DNA of 64,000 nt from Pseudomonas sp. TNT3. Its GTDB lineage: Bacteria; Pseudomonadota; Gammaproteobacteria; Pseudomonadales; Pseudomonadaceae. The stretch spans positions 147,202 through 211,201 of the forward strand of contig NZ_WFGV02000003.1 in the NCBI RefSeq assembly GCF_010095445.2, in the 5' to 3' direction. Under the pieces are notes generated by a model. It did no database searches. It worked only from the letters and a program-made list of their open reading frames with translations, and was not told the origin of the DNA. Positions 32,839-41,872 of this stretch are shown here, piece after piece. Every line of letters begins with the position of its first letter. Positions within the stretch are counted from its first letter, which is position 1. The position numbers and the translations under genes are program-made.

Positions 32839-33822
32839 TCAATCAGCAGCGTTAGGACTCAACCAGCCACGCACCCGGCGCACCAGTTGTTCCTGTTGAT
32901 CCTTGGCGTTACCCGGCAGTGATTTCAGCGACACCTGACTGAACGCCAATGTCTTCAATCGCTTGCTCGCCTGCAATCGCTCCAGCGCTGCGTTGCGATC
33001 GAGCGGCTTGTCCATGTAGAAGATGTCCGCTGTGGGTAGCTTCAGGGTTGGCGTGAGTTCGGTCAGTTCGGGTTTCGCCTTGGCGGGTGTCTGGACCGCG
33101 ACCATCACAAGTTTCTCGACTTGCGACGGTTGCTTTTCGCTCATATATCGAGCAGCCCAGTAACCACCAGTGCCGTGCCCCAATACCACGATGCTGGGGG
33201 CGCTTTGCTGTTCGGCGTAGGCAATAGCGGCATCCAGACGCGCAAAAATCCGTTCGGCGTCGACCTTGGCGTGTTCTTCGCTACTGTCGACCACGACCTT
33301 GTCTGCTACGTCCGCTTCCCCGCCCGCCGCTTGTTCGATAGGCGCGGCGGTCGTGGAATCCTTGCTCCCGACATCCGGCGCCTTGATGGTGGGCGGTACG
33401 TCGAGGACTCGAGGCGCAATGACATCGCTTTGCAAGTCCGGCAAGGTGATACTCAGGCTGCTCCAGCCGGCGTTCGGTAATTGGCGTCGCAATGGACCGA
33501 TTGCTTGAGGCCAGTCAGCTGTTTCGCCGGCGCCCGGGATGATAATGACTACGCCTTTGGGTTCGGCAACATTGGCCGGTTTCCATAGCGACAGAAAGGT
33601 GACGTCGCCGGCTTGCAGTTGTTGCTGTTCGTCGGCGGGGATCGTTCGCGCCAGCGCTGCGGCCTCTTCCTGGCTGCGTTCAGGCAGCGGCTGGCGTTCG
33701 ACCGGTTTTGCTTCGGTGGGTGTTTGCGCCGGTGCCGGATCAGCCGCCTCAACTGAAAAGGCGCAAGGCAGGATCAGCGACAGGCACAATGCTGGCAGTG
33801 CCAGGCGGTAGACAGGGGGCAT
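32839..33822 (-). CDS. DUF3530 family protein (alpha/beta-hydrolase-like, exported)
   Basis: 327 aa. Signal peptide (1-27, ending SVEA-ADP) points to export. Pro/Glu-rich linker, then an alpha/beta hydrolase-like region with VVIIIPGAGETADWPQ (oxyanion-type loop) and SIVVLGHGTGGYWAARYM, where the GxSxG nucleophile elbow reads GHGTG, so the serine appears to be missing. Activity as a classic hydrolase is therefore doubtful. Role unknown. Confidence 0.85.
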   Translation of the reverse strand: MPPVYRLALPALCLSLILPCAFSVEAADPAPAQTPTEAKPVERQPLPERSQEEAAALARTIPADEQQQLQAGDVTFLSLWKPANVAEPKGVVIIIPGAGETADWPQAIGPLRRQLPNAGWSSLSITLPDLQSDVIAPRVLDVPPTIKAPDVGSKDSTTAAPIEQAAGGEADVADKVVVDSSEEHAKVDAERIFARLDAAIAYAEQQSAPSIVVLGHGTGGYWAARYMSEKQPSQVEKLVMVAVQTPAKAKPELTELTPTLKLPTADIFYMDKPLDRNAALERLQASKRLKTLAFSQVSLKSLPGNAKDQQEQLVRRVRGWLSPNAAD

Positions 33823-33895
33823 CGGATATTCCAGGCCAGAAGTGATTCCGGCAGCCTAATGGGTTGGTCAGTGTTTGTCAGTGTGCGGAGCTTCA

Positions 33896-36292
33896 ATGAT
33901 GCGTTTTCGCTGCCTGTGGGTGATCGGCTGCTTGTTGTTTCCCTTGATGAGCTGGGCGGCGTCGGCGCCACCGGCCCACGTTGCCCAGTTGTCATCGGGG
34001 CAACAGCAATGGTTGGAAGACCACCGTGAGTTGCGGGTCGGATTGGTTTTGCAGGCGCCCTATGCCCAATACGATCGTCGCTTGCAGCGCCTGTCCGGTG
34101 TCAACGTCGAGCTGATGAAGTGGTTGGCCAAAGCGCTCAAGATCGAGCTGAGCTGGCGAAACTATTCCGACCTCGCTCAATTGGAAACGGCTGCCCGCGA
34201 AGGGGAGATCGACCTCGCGCCGGGATTGACTCAAACCCCCGGTGGTCTGCGTCTATGGCAGTTTTCAGACCCCTATATGCGGGTGCCGCAATTGGTCGTC
34301 AGCGACCAGAAAAGCAACGGTGCAGTGGAGCTGGAAAAACTCGACAGCCAGACCCGGGTGGCAGTGCGCATGCCGGGTGCCACGGCTGATTACCTGCGTA
34401 GCAATTTTCCGCATTTGAATCTGCAGGGCGTGCCCATCGAGCGCCAGGCGTTGCAACTCCTGTTGAGTCAACAAGCCAGCTACGCCGTGGTCGACGAAGC
34501 GCAGTTGGGGCGGCTGTCCGCCGAGCCCGAGTTCGCGGGGCTGGTGGTCGTCGGCGACATCGGCTTACCGCAGTTGCTGCGGGTGGCCACGCGTCGTGAC
34601 TGGCCTGAACTGGCGGGGATCGTCGAAAGTGCCCTGCGAGCGATCCCTGCCAAGGACCTGGAGCAACTGCACAACCAATGGCTGCAACCCAAATACCCGC
34701 GCCTGACCGAGTCTCCGGGGTTCTGGCAAAACCTCTGTCTTCTGTTGGCCGTGATCATGCTGAGCAGCATGGCCATTGTTTTTTGGCAGCGTCGGCAGCA
34801 GCACAGTCTGGAGCAGCGCCTTTTGGCCGCACGTGAAGACATTGCGTTGCGCAAGGCCAGCGAAGAGGCCTTGCGACTCACCCAGTTTTCCATCGACCAA
34901 AGTACGGTCGGTATCTTGTGGGTGAATTGGGACAGTCATGTGCGCTATGCCAACCGTGCCGCCGAAACCATGCTCGGCTATACGGCGGACGGGATCATTG
35001 ATCGGCCATTGATCGACTTCGAGCCAGGTTTGCACATGGATCGCTGGTTGAACCTGTGGAAACGCGCCAGGGCCAGCGAAGAGGGGCCGCAATCCTTTGA
35101 AACTAACTGTGTGCGTGCCGATGGCAGCATTCTGCCGACGGATGTGTCGCTGAGTTTCCTGCGTTTTCGCGACGGCGAATACCTGGTGGTCTACCTCAAT
35201 GATGTCACCGAGCGTCGTCGCGCACTGGCTGCGTTACAGGAAAGTGAAGCGCGGCTGCAAGGAATTGCCGCCAACGTACCGGGCTTGGTCTTTCGACTGG
35301 AGCGAGCGCCGGTAACAGGGCAGATCGATTTTGCCTACATCAGTGAAGGCAGCGAGAGTCTGGTTGGCTATTCGCCAGCGACCCTGGCCCATCGCGACAA
35401 AGGCCTGCGCAGTCTGGTGCATCCGGATGACAAGGCGAGCTATCACCAGACTCAGGACCGTGCCCTGGATACCGACAGTGACTGGTCATGGCAAGGTCGA
35501 ATCCTGACCCGCCAGGGCGAGCAACGCTGGGCTGAAATCAAGGCGATTACCCGACGGCTCGAGGATGGTGCCTACGTCTGGGACGGGATCGTTTGGGACA
35601 TCAGCGAGAGCAAACGCATCGAACTGGAGCTGGCCGGCTCCCGCGAGCAACTGCGTGAATTGTCTGCACACCTGGAAAGCGTGCGGGAGGAGGAAAAAGC
35701 TCGTATCGCGCGTGAGGTTCACGACGAGTTGGGTCAGATGCTCACGGTATTGAAGCTGGAAACGTCCATGTGCGAATTGGCCTACGCCCAATTGGACCCT
35801 GGTCTGAATGAGCGCCTGAATAGCATGAAGCGTTTGATCGCCCAGTTGTTTCAGCTCGTGCGCGATGTGGCGACGGCGCTCCGTCCGCCGATTCTCGACG
35901 CAGGGATCTCCTCTGCCATTGAATGGCAGGCCCGGCGTTTCGAGGCGCGTACGCAGATTCCGTGTCTGGTGCAGGTACCGGACAATCTGCCCGTGCTGAG
36001 TGATGCGATGGCCATTGGATTGTTCAGGATTCTTCAGGAGGCGCTAACCAATGTCATGCGGCATGCCCAAGCGCATACTGTCGAATTGACATTGGTGCGT
36101 GAAGGCGACGAACTGTGTCTGACTGTCAGCGACGATGGCGTAGGATTTGTCGCCACGACCGGTCGGCCAACATCCTTTGGCGTGGTCGGCATGCGTGAAC
36201 GGGTGTTGATCATGGGCGGGCAGTTGTCGCTCGACAGTGAGCCGGGGGAGGGCACGACGTTGATCGTGCGTGTTCCTTTGGAGGCGGCCTGA
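33896..36292 (+). CDS. Hybrid-sensing histidine kinase (solute-binding domain, two PAS, HisKA_3)
   Basis: Sensor of a NarL-type two-component system. 798 aa: signal peptide (to about SWAASA), solute-binding family 3 domain (about 40-265), transmembrane helix (about 278-298), two PAS domains (about 325-445 and 455-580), and a HisKA_3 dimerisation domain with phospho-acceptor His609 in AREVHDELGQ. The HATPase domain has EALTNVMRHAQA, DDGVGF and GVVGMRER. ATG 33896 has GGAG 5 nt upstream; an immediately following ATG is also possible. Paired with the response regulator 66 nt downstream. Confidence 0.93.
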   Translation: MMRFRCLWVIGCLLFPLMSWAASAPPAHVAQLSSGQQQWLEDHRELRVGLVLQAPYAQYDRRLQRLSGVNVELMKWLAKALKIELSWRNYSDLAQLETAAREGEIDLAPGLTQTPGGLRLWQFSDPYMRVPQLVVSDQKSNGAVELEKLDSQTRVAVRMPGATADYLRSNFPHLNLQGVPIERQALQLLLSQQASYAVVDEAQLGRLSAEPEFAGLVVVGDIGLPQLLRVATRRDWPELAGIVESALRAIPAKDLEQLHNQWLQPKYPRLTESPGFWQNLCLLLAVIMLSSMAIVFWQRRQQHSLEQRLLAAREDIALRKASEEALRLTQFSIDQSTVGILWVNWDSHVRYANRAAETMLGYTADGIIDRPLIDFEPGLHMDRWLNLWKRARASEEGPQSFETNCVRADGSILPTDVSLSFLRFRDGEYLVVYLNDVTERRRALAALQESEARLQGIAANVPGLVFRLERAPVTGQIDFAYISEGSESLVGYSPATLAHRDKGLRSLVHPDDKASYHQTQDRALDTDSDWSWQGRILTRQGEQRWAEIKAITRRLEDGAYVWDGIVWDISESKRIELELAGSREQLRELSAHLESVREEEKARIAREVHDELGQMLTVLKLETSMCELAYAQLDPGLNERLNSMKRLIAQLFQLVRDVATALRPPILDAGISSAIEWQARRFEARTQIPCLVQVPDNLPVLSDAMAIGLFRILQEALTNVMRHAQAHTVELTLVREGDELCLTVSDDGVGFVATTGRPTSFGVVGMRERVLIMGGQLSLDSEPGEGTTLIVRVPLEAA

Positions 36293-36358
36293 GGTATTTG
36301 TTGGAGCACCTGCTCACGAATGTTCCTGGCTCTGACATTAAGAAGAATGGAGAAGTCT

Positions 36359-36988
36359 GTGATCCGTGTACTGGTAGCCGAAGACCACACCATCGTTCGT
36401 GAAGGCATCAAGCAGTTGATTGGCCTGGCCAAGGATTTGTTGGTGGTGGGGGAGGCGAGCAATGGCGAGCAGTTGCTCGAGATCCTGCGACATGTGCCCT
36501 GCGAGGTGGTGCTGTTGGATATCTCCATGCCTGGTGTCAACGGCCTGGAAGCCATTCCACGGATTCGGGCGCTGAACAATCCGCCCGCGATTCTGGTGTT
36601 GTCGATGCACGATGAGGCGCAAATGGCCGCCCGTGCTTTAAAGGTCGGCGCAGCGGGGTACGCGACCAAGGACAGCGATCCGGCACTGCTGCTGACGGCG
36701 ATCCGCAAAGTCGCGGCCGGTGGGCGTTACATCGATCCGGACCTGGCAGACCGAATGGTGTTCGAGGTAGGTCTGACCGATTCCCGCCCCTTGCATTCAT
36801 TGCTGTCGGAGCGAGAATTTTCGGTGTTCGAACGCCTCGCCCAAGGCGCCAACGTCAACGACATCGCCCAGCAATTGGCCTTGAGCAGCAAGACCATCAG
36901 CACCCACAAGGCGCGGCTGATGCAGAAGCTCAACATCACCTCCCTGGCGGAACTGGTGAAGTACGCGATGGAACACAAACTCCTCTAG
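36359..36988 (+). CDS. LuxR/NarL family response regulator
   Basis: Output partner of the adjacent kinase. 209 aa: receiver with acidic pocket AEDH and phospho-acceptor Asp54 (VLLDISMP), conserved Thr/Ser region (LSMHD) and Lys in ATKDSDP; C-terminal LuxR helix-turn-helix (LSEREFSVFERLAQGANVNDIAQQL...KTISTHKARLMQKL). GTG 36359 has GGAGAAG immediately upstream and gives the canonical MIRVLVAEDH start; ATG 36347 is the alternative. Confidence 0.92.
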   Translation: MIRVLVAEDHTIVREGIKQLIGLAKDLLVVGEASNGEQLLEILRHVPCEVVLLDISMPGVNGLEAIPRIRALNNPPAILVLSMHDEAQMAARALKVGAAGYATKDSDPALLLTAIRKVAAGGRYIDPDLADRMVFEVGLTDSRPLHSLLSEREFSVFERLAQGANVNDIAQQLALSSKTISTHKARLMQKLNITSLAELVKYAMEHKLL

Positions 36989-37002
36989 AGAACACCGCTG
37001 TC

Positions 37003-37098
37003 CCCTGTGGGAGCGAGCTTGCTCGCGATAGCGGACTATCAGTCGACATTCATTTTGAATGTCATACCGCAATCGCGAGCAAGCTCGCTCCCACAGGG
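37003..37098. repeat. REPIN (two inverted REP sequences)
   Basis: Two perfect 27-nt inverted arms (CCCTGTGGGAGCGAGCTTGC... and its complement at 37072-37098) around a 42-nt spacer. Each arm carries its own GAGCGAGC-tt-GCTCGC palindrome, the architecture of REPINs in P. fluorescens. Confidence 0.85.
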
Positions 37099-37205
37099 AT
37101 TGTGGTCGCATGCCCATTTACGACATCCTGCAAAACCGCTTTTGCCCGTTCTTGCGGCTTGCAGCTTCAAGATTGCAGCTGTCTCTATCTATTCCCGCCA
37201 TCCTT

Positions 37206-37221
37206 GTAGGGCAATCCCTAC
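37206..37221. promoter_or_regulatory. Palindromic operator-like site GTAGGGCAATCCCTAC
   Basis: Perfect 6-bp arms (GTAGGG/CCCTAC) around CAAT, 110 nt upstream of the ABC transporter ATPase and 218 nt after the response regulator. Spacing and symmetry suit a dimeric regulator; the neighbouring NarL-type regulator is a candidate (inference). Confidence 0.4.
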
Positions 37222-37331
37222 CCCCAACCTTCCATCCGGCTGAGGCCAATCTCTCCTGCCCCCCGATTTGCGTGGCTCCCGGCGTCCACTAGGCTTAGTC
37301 CACAGCAGTCATCACTAACAAAGGTGTGGGT

Positions 37332-38456
37332 ATGAGCCAGGTCGATTCAAGCGCAGGGGCCAGCGATGTTCTGGTCAGCTTTCGTGGAGTGCAAAAGAGC
37401 TACGACGGCGAGAACCTGATCGTCAAAGACCTCAACCTGGACATTCGCAAAGGTGAATTCCTTACCTTGCTCGGCCCGTCCGGTTCCGGCAAGACCACCA
37501 GCCTGATGATGCTCGCCGGTTTCGAAACACCGACCGCAGGCGAGATCCTGCTGGCGGGTCGTTCGATCAACAACGTGCCGCCACACAAACGTGACATCGG
37601 CATGGTGTTCCAGAACTACGCGTTGTTCCCGCACATGACGGTGGCCGAGAACCTCGCGTTCCCGCTGACCGTGCGCGGTTTGAACAAAAGCGATGTCAGC
37701 GACCGGGTCAAACGTGTCTTGAGCATGGTTCAGCTCGACGCCTTCGCCCAGCGTTATCCCGCACAACTGTCCGGCGGCCAGCAGCAGCGTGTGGCACTGG
37801 CCCGCGCACTGGTGTTCGAACCGCAACTGGTGCTGATGGACGAACCTCTTGGCGCACTCGACAAGCAACTGCGTGAGCACATGCAGATGGAGATCAAGCA
37901 TCTGCACCAGCATCTCGGCGTGACCGTGGTGTACGTGACCCACGACCAGGGTGAAGCCCTGACCATGTCTGACCGTGTCGCGGTGTTCCATCAGGGCGAG
38001 ATCCAGCAGATCGCGCCGCCGCGCTCCCTCTATGAAGAACCGAAGAACACCTTCGTTGCCAATTTCATCGGCGAGAACAACCGCCTTAATGGGCGTCTGC
38101 ACAGCCAGACGGGTGATCGCTGCGTGGTCGAACTGGCGCGTGGTGAGAAGGTTGAAGCCTTGGCGGTCAATGTCGGCAAAACCGGTGAGCCCGTCACGCT
38201 GTCGATTCGTCCGGAACGCGTGAGTCTCAATGGTTCGAGCGAGTCCTGCGTCAATCGTTTCTCGGGCCGGGTGGCGGAATTTATCTATCTGGGCGACCAC
38301 GTCCGGGTTCGTCTGGAAGTCTGCGGCAAGACCGACTTCTTTGTGAAACAACCGATTGCCGAGCTCGATCCCGCGCTGGCTGTCGGCGACGTGGTACCGC
38401 TTGGCTGGCAGGTCGAACACGTTCGTGCGCTCGACCCGCTTCTAGAGGCGAATTGA
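37332..38456 (+). CDS. Polyamine-type ABC transporter ATP-binding protein (PotA-like)
   Basis: Energises import of a small cationic solute. 374 aa: Walker A GPSGSGKTTS, Q-loop FQNYALFPHM, signature LSGGQQQRVALARAL, Walker B LVLMDEPLGALD, H-loop VTHDQGEAL, then a C-terminal TOBE domain. First gene of an ATPase - binding protein - permease - permease operon. Start ATG 37332; GTG 37326 is also in frame. Confidence 0.94.
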   Translation: MSQVDSSAGASDVLVSFRGVQKSYDGENLIVKDLNLDIRKGEFLTLLGPSGSGKTTSLMMLAGFETPTAGEILLAGRSINNVPPHKRDIGMVFQNYALFPHMTVAENLAFPLTVRGLNKSDVSDRVKRVLSMVQLDAFAQRYPAQLSGGQQQRVALARALVFEPQLVLMDEPLGALDKQLREHMQMEIKHLHQHLGVTVVYVTHDQGEALTMSDRVAVFHQGEIQQIAPPRSLYEEPKNTFVANFIGENNRLNGRLHSQTGDRCVVELARGEKVEALAVNVGKTGEPVTLSIRPERVSLNGSSESCVNRFSGRVAEFIYLGDHVRVRLEVCGKTDFFVKQPIAELDPALAVGDVVPLGWQVEHVRALDPLLEAN

Positions 38457-38500
38457 TCGCCCCCCTGCTACACCAACCCTGCACGTGGAGAACAATATAA

Positions 38501-39544
38501 ATGTTGAAATCCCTGAAATTCACAGCCCTGGTAATGGGCATGATCGGTGCGGCACACGCGATGGCAGCGGGGCCGGATCTGACCGTGGTGTCCTTTGGCG
38601 GGGCGAACAAGGCCGCGCAGGTCAAAGCCTTCTACGCGCCGTGGGAAGCGGCGGGTAACGGCAAGATCGTAGCCGGCGAATACAACGGTGAGATGGCCAA
38701 GGTCAAAGCCATGGTCGACACCAAGAGCGTGTCCTGGGACCTGGTGGAAGTCGAATCGCCGGAACTGTCCCGTGGTTGCGATGAAGACATGTTCGAGCAG
38801 CTCGACCCTGCGCTGTTCGGCAAGTCCGAAGACTACGTCAAAGGCGCTATCCAGCCTTGCGGCGTGGGCTTTTTCGTCTGGTCGACAGTGTTGGCCTACA
38901 ACGCCGACAAGCTGAAAACCGCACCGACCAGCTGGGTGGATTTCTGGGACACCAAGAAATTCCCGGGCAAGCGGGGCCTGCGTAAAGGCGCCAAGTACAC
39001 CCTGGAATTTGCCTTGATGGCCGATGGCGTTGCGCCGAAGGACGTCTACAAAGTACTGGCCGGTAAAGACGGTCAGGATCGCGCGTTCAAGAAGCTCGAT
39101 GAGCTCAAGCCAAGCATTCAGTGGTGGGAAGCCGGTGCGCAACCGCCGCAATATCTCGCCTCCGGTGACGTGGTCATGAGCTCGGCCTATAACGGCCGAA
39201 TTGCTGCCGTGCAAAAAGAAAGCAATCTGAAAGTCGTCTGGAACGGCGGTATCTACGACTTCGACGCATGGGCCATTCCAAAGGGCCTGGACAAGGCGCG
39301 GGCTGAAGCGGCGAAAAAATTCATCGCGTTCTCGGTCATGCCGCAGCAGCAGAAGACCTATTCGGAAAACATCGCTTACGGCCCGGCCAACACGCAAGCG
39401 GTGCCGTTGCTCGCCAAGGATGTCCTGAAAGACATGCCGACTACCCCGGAAAACATCGCCAACCAGGTGCAGATCGACGTCAGCTTCTGGGCTGACAACG
39501 GTGAGCAACTGGAGCAGCGCTTTAATTCCTGGGCTGCGAAGTAA
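38501..39544 (+). CDS. Polyamine-type ABC transporter substrate-binding protein
   Basis: Periplasmic binding protein of the PotD/SpuD-like family 1 type. 347 aa with signal peptide (to about AHAMA-AGPD), then LTVVSFGGANKAAQVKAF, VDTKSVSWDLVEVES and FWDTKKFPGKRGLRKG. GTGGAG ribosome-binding site upstream, 44 nt after the ATPase gene. Followed by a terminator-like hairpin, which would leave this product in excess over the permeases. Ligand (putrescine, spermidine or other) not determinable. Confidence 0.93.
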   Translation: MLKSLKFTALVMGMIGAAHAMAAGPDLTVVSFGGANKAAQVKAFYAPWEAAGNGKIVAGEYNGEMAKVKAMVDTKSVSWDLVEVESPELSRGCDEDMFEQLDPALFGKSEDYVKGAIQPCGVGFFVWSTVLAYNADKLKTAPTSWVDFWDTKKFPGKRGLRKGAKYTLEFALMADGVAPKDVYKVLAGKDGQDRAFKKLDELKPSIQWWEAGAQPPQYLASGDVVMSSAYNGRIAAVQKESNLKVVWNGGIYDFDAWAIPKGLDKARAEAAKKFIAFSVMPQQQKTYSENIAYGPANTQAVPLLAKDVLKDMPTTPENIANQVQIDVSFWADNGEQLEQRFNSWAAK

Positions 39545-39551
39545 GCAAAGG

Positions 39552-39579
39552 GCTCGCCCTCCTGTGAGGGCGAGCTTTT
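39552..39579 (+). terminator. Terminator/attenuator after the binding-protein gene
   Basis: GCTCGCCCTC-ctgt-GAGGGCGAGC, a perfect 10-bp stem followed by TTTT, immediately after the binding-protein stop and inside the operon. Confidence 0.75.
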
Positions 39580-39692
39580 GTGGCGAGGGAGCTTGCTCCC
39601 GCTTGAGTGCGCAGCACTCACAAAATTGAATGTTGTTAACGGGATTTTTTGGGGCCGCTTCGCAGCCCAGCGCGAGCAAGCTCGCTCGCCAC
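39580..39692. repeat. REPIN-like element inside the ABC operon
   Basis: GTGGCGAGGGAGCTTGCTCC... at 39580 pairs with ...GCGAGCAAGCTCGCTCGCCAC ending 39692, with two mismatches. Between them lie GAGTGC/GCACTC and GGGGC/GCCC small stems. Likely a REP doublet separating the binding protein from the permeases. Confidence 0.7.
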
Positions 39693-39767
39693 GAAAGCCC
39701 GCTCCCACATTTAAAGTTCGAGGTGGCTCGCTGCCTCTGCAACGATCAAAGATTTCCGGAGTACGCC

Positions 39768-41015
39768 ATGGCTACCGCCATTCCCCTGAACGCGGGCACT
39801 GACCCCACCTTGAAGCAGCGGCTCAAGCATGCCGAGCGGATCAACCGCTGGAAGGCCCAGGCCTTGATCGCGCCACTGGTGCTGTTTCTGTTGCTGGTGT
39901 TCCTGGTGCCGATCGTGGCGCTGCTCTACAAAAGTGTGGGTAACCCGGAAGTTGTCGGCGGCATGCCGCGCACCGTGGCTGCCATTGCCAGTTGGGACGG
40001 CCGCGGCTTGCCCGCTGAACCGGTTTACAAAGCTGCCAGCGAAGACCTCGCCGAAGCCCGCAAAAACCAGACCTTGGGCGATCTGTCCAAGCGCTTGAAC
40101 ATGGAGTTGGCCGGCTACCGCAGCCTGCTGACCAAAACCGCCCGAGCCTTGCCGTTCGCCACTGAGCCCGCCTCTTATAAGGAAGCGCTGGAAAGTCTCG
40201 ATGAGCGTTGGGGTGATCCGGCCTATTGGCAAGCGGTGCGCCGTAACACCAGCAACATCACGCCGTACTACCTGCTGGCGGCTGTCGATCACCGCATCGA
40301 CGACCTCGGCGAAATTGCCCCGGCCACACCCGACCAGGCGATTTACCTCGACATCTTCGCCCGGACTTTCTGGATGGGTCTGGTCATCACGGCGATCTGC
40401 CTGGTGCTGGCGTATCCGTTGGCCTACCTGCTGGCCAACCTGCCGTCCCGTCAAAGCAACCTGCTGATGATTTTGGTGCTGCTGCCGTTCTGGACCTCGA
40501 TTCTGGTCAGGGTTGCGGCCTGGATCGTGCTCCTGCAGTCGGGTGGTTTGATCAACAGCGGCCTGATGGCCATGGGCATTATCGATAAGCCACTCGAATT
40601 GGTGTTCAACCGTACCGGGGTCTACATCTCGATGGTGCACATCCTGCTGCCGTTCATGATCCTGCCGATCTACAGCGTCATGAAAGGCATCTCGCCGACT
40701 TACATGCGCGCCGCGATTTCACTGGGCTGCCACCCGTTTGCCAGTTTCTGGCGGGTGTACTTCCCGCAGACGTATGCCGGTGTCGGTGCCGGTTGCCTGT
40801 TGGTATTCATCCTTGCCATCGGCTACTACATCACCCCGGCCTTGCTCGGGAGCCCGAACGATCAGATGGTCAGTTACTTCGTCGCCTTCTACACCAACAC
40901 CAGCATCAACTGGGGCATGGCGACCGCACTCGGTGGGTTGCTGCTGTTGGCGACTGTGGTGCTTTATCTGATTTACAGCTGGCTGGTGGGCGCCAGTCGC
41001 CTGCGCCTGAGCTAA
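39768..41015 (+). CDS. Polyamine-type ABC transporter permease with a periplasmic insert (PotB-like)
   Basis: First permease of the importer. 415 aa, against about 285 for E. coli PotB. TM1 at about residues 35-58; then about 130 hydrophilic residues (about 62-190, including WDGRGLPAEPVYKAASEDLAE) before the next helix, consistent with an extra periplasmic domain. The normal core then follows with the EAA-like loop region AAISLGCHPFASFWRVYFPQ. ATG 39768 has a GGAG ribosome-binding site; upstream in-frame codons lie in the REPIN. Confidence 0.92.
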   Translation: MATAIPLNAGTDPTLKQRLKHAERINRWKAQALIAPLVLFLLLVFLVPIVALLYKSVGNPEVVGGMPRTVAAIASWDGRGLPAEPVYKAASEDLAEARKNQTLGDLSKRLNMELAGYRSLLTKTARALPFATEPASYKEALESLDERWGDPAYWQAVRRNTSNITPYYLLAAVDHRIDDLGEIAPATPDQAIYLDIFARTFWMGLVITAICLVLAYPLAYLLANLPSRQSNLLMILVLLPFWTSILVRVAAWIVLLQSGGLINSGLMAMGIIDKPLELVFNRTGVYISMVHILLPFMILPIYSVMKGISPTYMRAAISLGCHPFASFWRVYFPQTYAGVGAGCLLVFILAIGYYITPALLGSPNDQMVSYFVAFYTNTSINWGMATALGGLLLLATVVLYLIYSWLVGASRLRLS

Positions 41016-41026
41016 GGGAGAACGAA

Positions 41027-41851
41027 ATGCTGAATCCTTATATGTCGCCCATCGAACGGGTGTGGTTCTACAGTTTGCGCATCCTCTGCGGACTGATCCT
41101 GTTGTTCCTGATTCTGCCGGTGCTGGTGATCATTCCGTTGTCGTTCAACTCCGGGAGTTTCCTGGTGTATCCGCTGCAAGGTTTTTCACTGCACTGGTAT
41201 CAGGACTTCTTCGCCTCGGCGGAATGGATGCGAGCGTTGAAGAACAGCATCATCGTTGCACCGGCAGCCACCGTGTTGGCAATGATCTTCGGCACGCTGG
41301 CGGCGATTGGACTGACCCGTGGCGATTTCCCGGGCAAAGCTCTGGTGATGGCGCTGGTGATTTCACCGATGGTGGTGCCGGTAGTGATCATTGGTGTGGC
41401 CAGCTACCTGTTTTTTGCGCCGCTGGGGCTGGGCAACAGCTTCTTTTCGCTGATCGTGGTGCACGCGGTACTGGGTGTGCCGTTTGTGATCATTACGGTG
41501 TCGGCGACACTGCAGGGGTTTAATCACAACCTGGTGCGTGCGGCGGCCAGCCTGGGCGCTTCGCCACTCACCGCGTTTCGTCGAGTGACGTTGCCGTTGA
41601 TCGCCCCCGGCGTGATTTCCGGTGCGCTGTTTGCCTTCGCGACGTCGTTCGATGAAGTGGTGGTGACCTTGTTTCTCGCCGGTCCTGAACAAGCGACCTT
41701 GCCTCGGCAGATGTTCAGCGGCATCCGCGAAAACCTCAGCCCGACCATTGCTGCTGCGGCGACGCTCTTGATTGCTTTCTCGGTGATCCTGCTGCTGACC
41801 CTGGAATGGCTGCGCGGACGCAGCGAGAAACTGCGTACTGCGCAGGTGTAA
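41027..41851 (+). CDS. Polyamine-type ABC transporter permease (PotC-like)
   Basis: Second permease. 274 aa with six predicted helices (first: LILLFLILPVLVIIPLSF) and the EAA loop AAASLGASPLTAFRRVTLPLI. Starts 11 nt after the first permease with a GGGAG ribosome-binding site. Last gene of the operon. Confidence 0.95.
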   Translation: MLNPYMSPIERVWFYSLRILCGLILLFLILPVLVIIPLSFNSGSFLVYPLQGFSLHWYQDFFASAEWMRALKNSIIVAPAATVLAMIFGTLAAIGLTRGDFPGKALVMALVISPMVVPVVIIGVASYLFFAPLGLGNSFFSLIVVHAVLGVPFVIITVSATLQGFNHNLVRAAASLGASPLTAFRRVTLPLIAPGVISGALFAFATSFDEVVVTLFLAGPEQATLPRQMFSGIRENLSPTIAAAATLLIAFSVILLLTLEWLRGRSEKLRTAQV

Positions 41852-41872
41852 CACCAATCTCTGTAGGAGCTG

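Larger units (their letters stand above)
36989..37331. other. Intergenic region with REPIN and a palindromic operator-like site
   Basis: 343 bp without a gene. Holds a REP doublet (37003-37098) and, about 110 nt before the ABC ATPase, a perfect palindrome (37206-37221). No clear -35/-10 pair could be assigned by eye. Confidence 0.7.
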
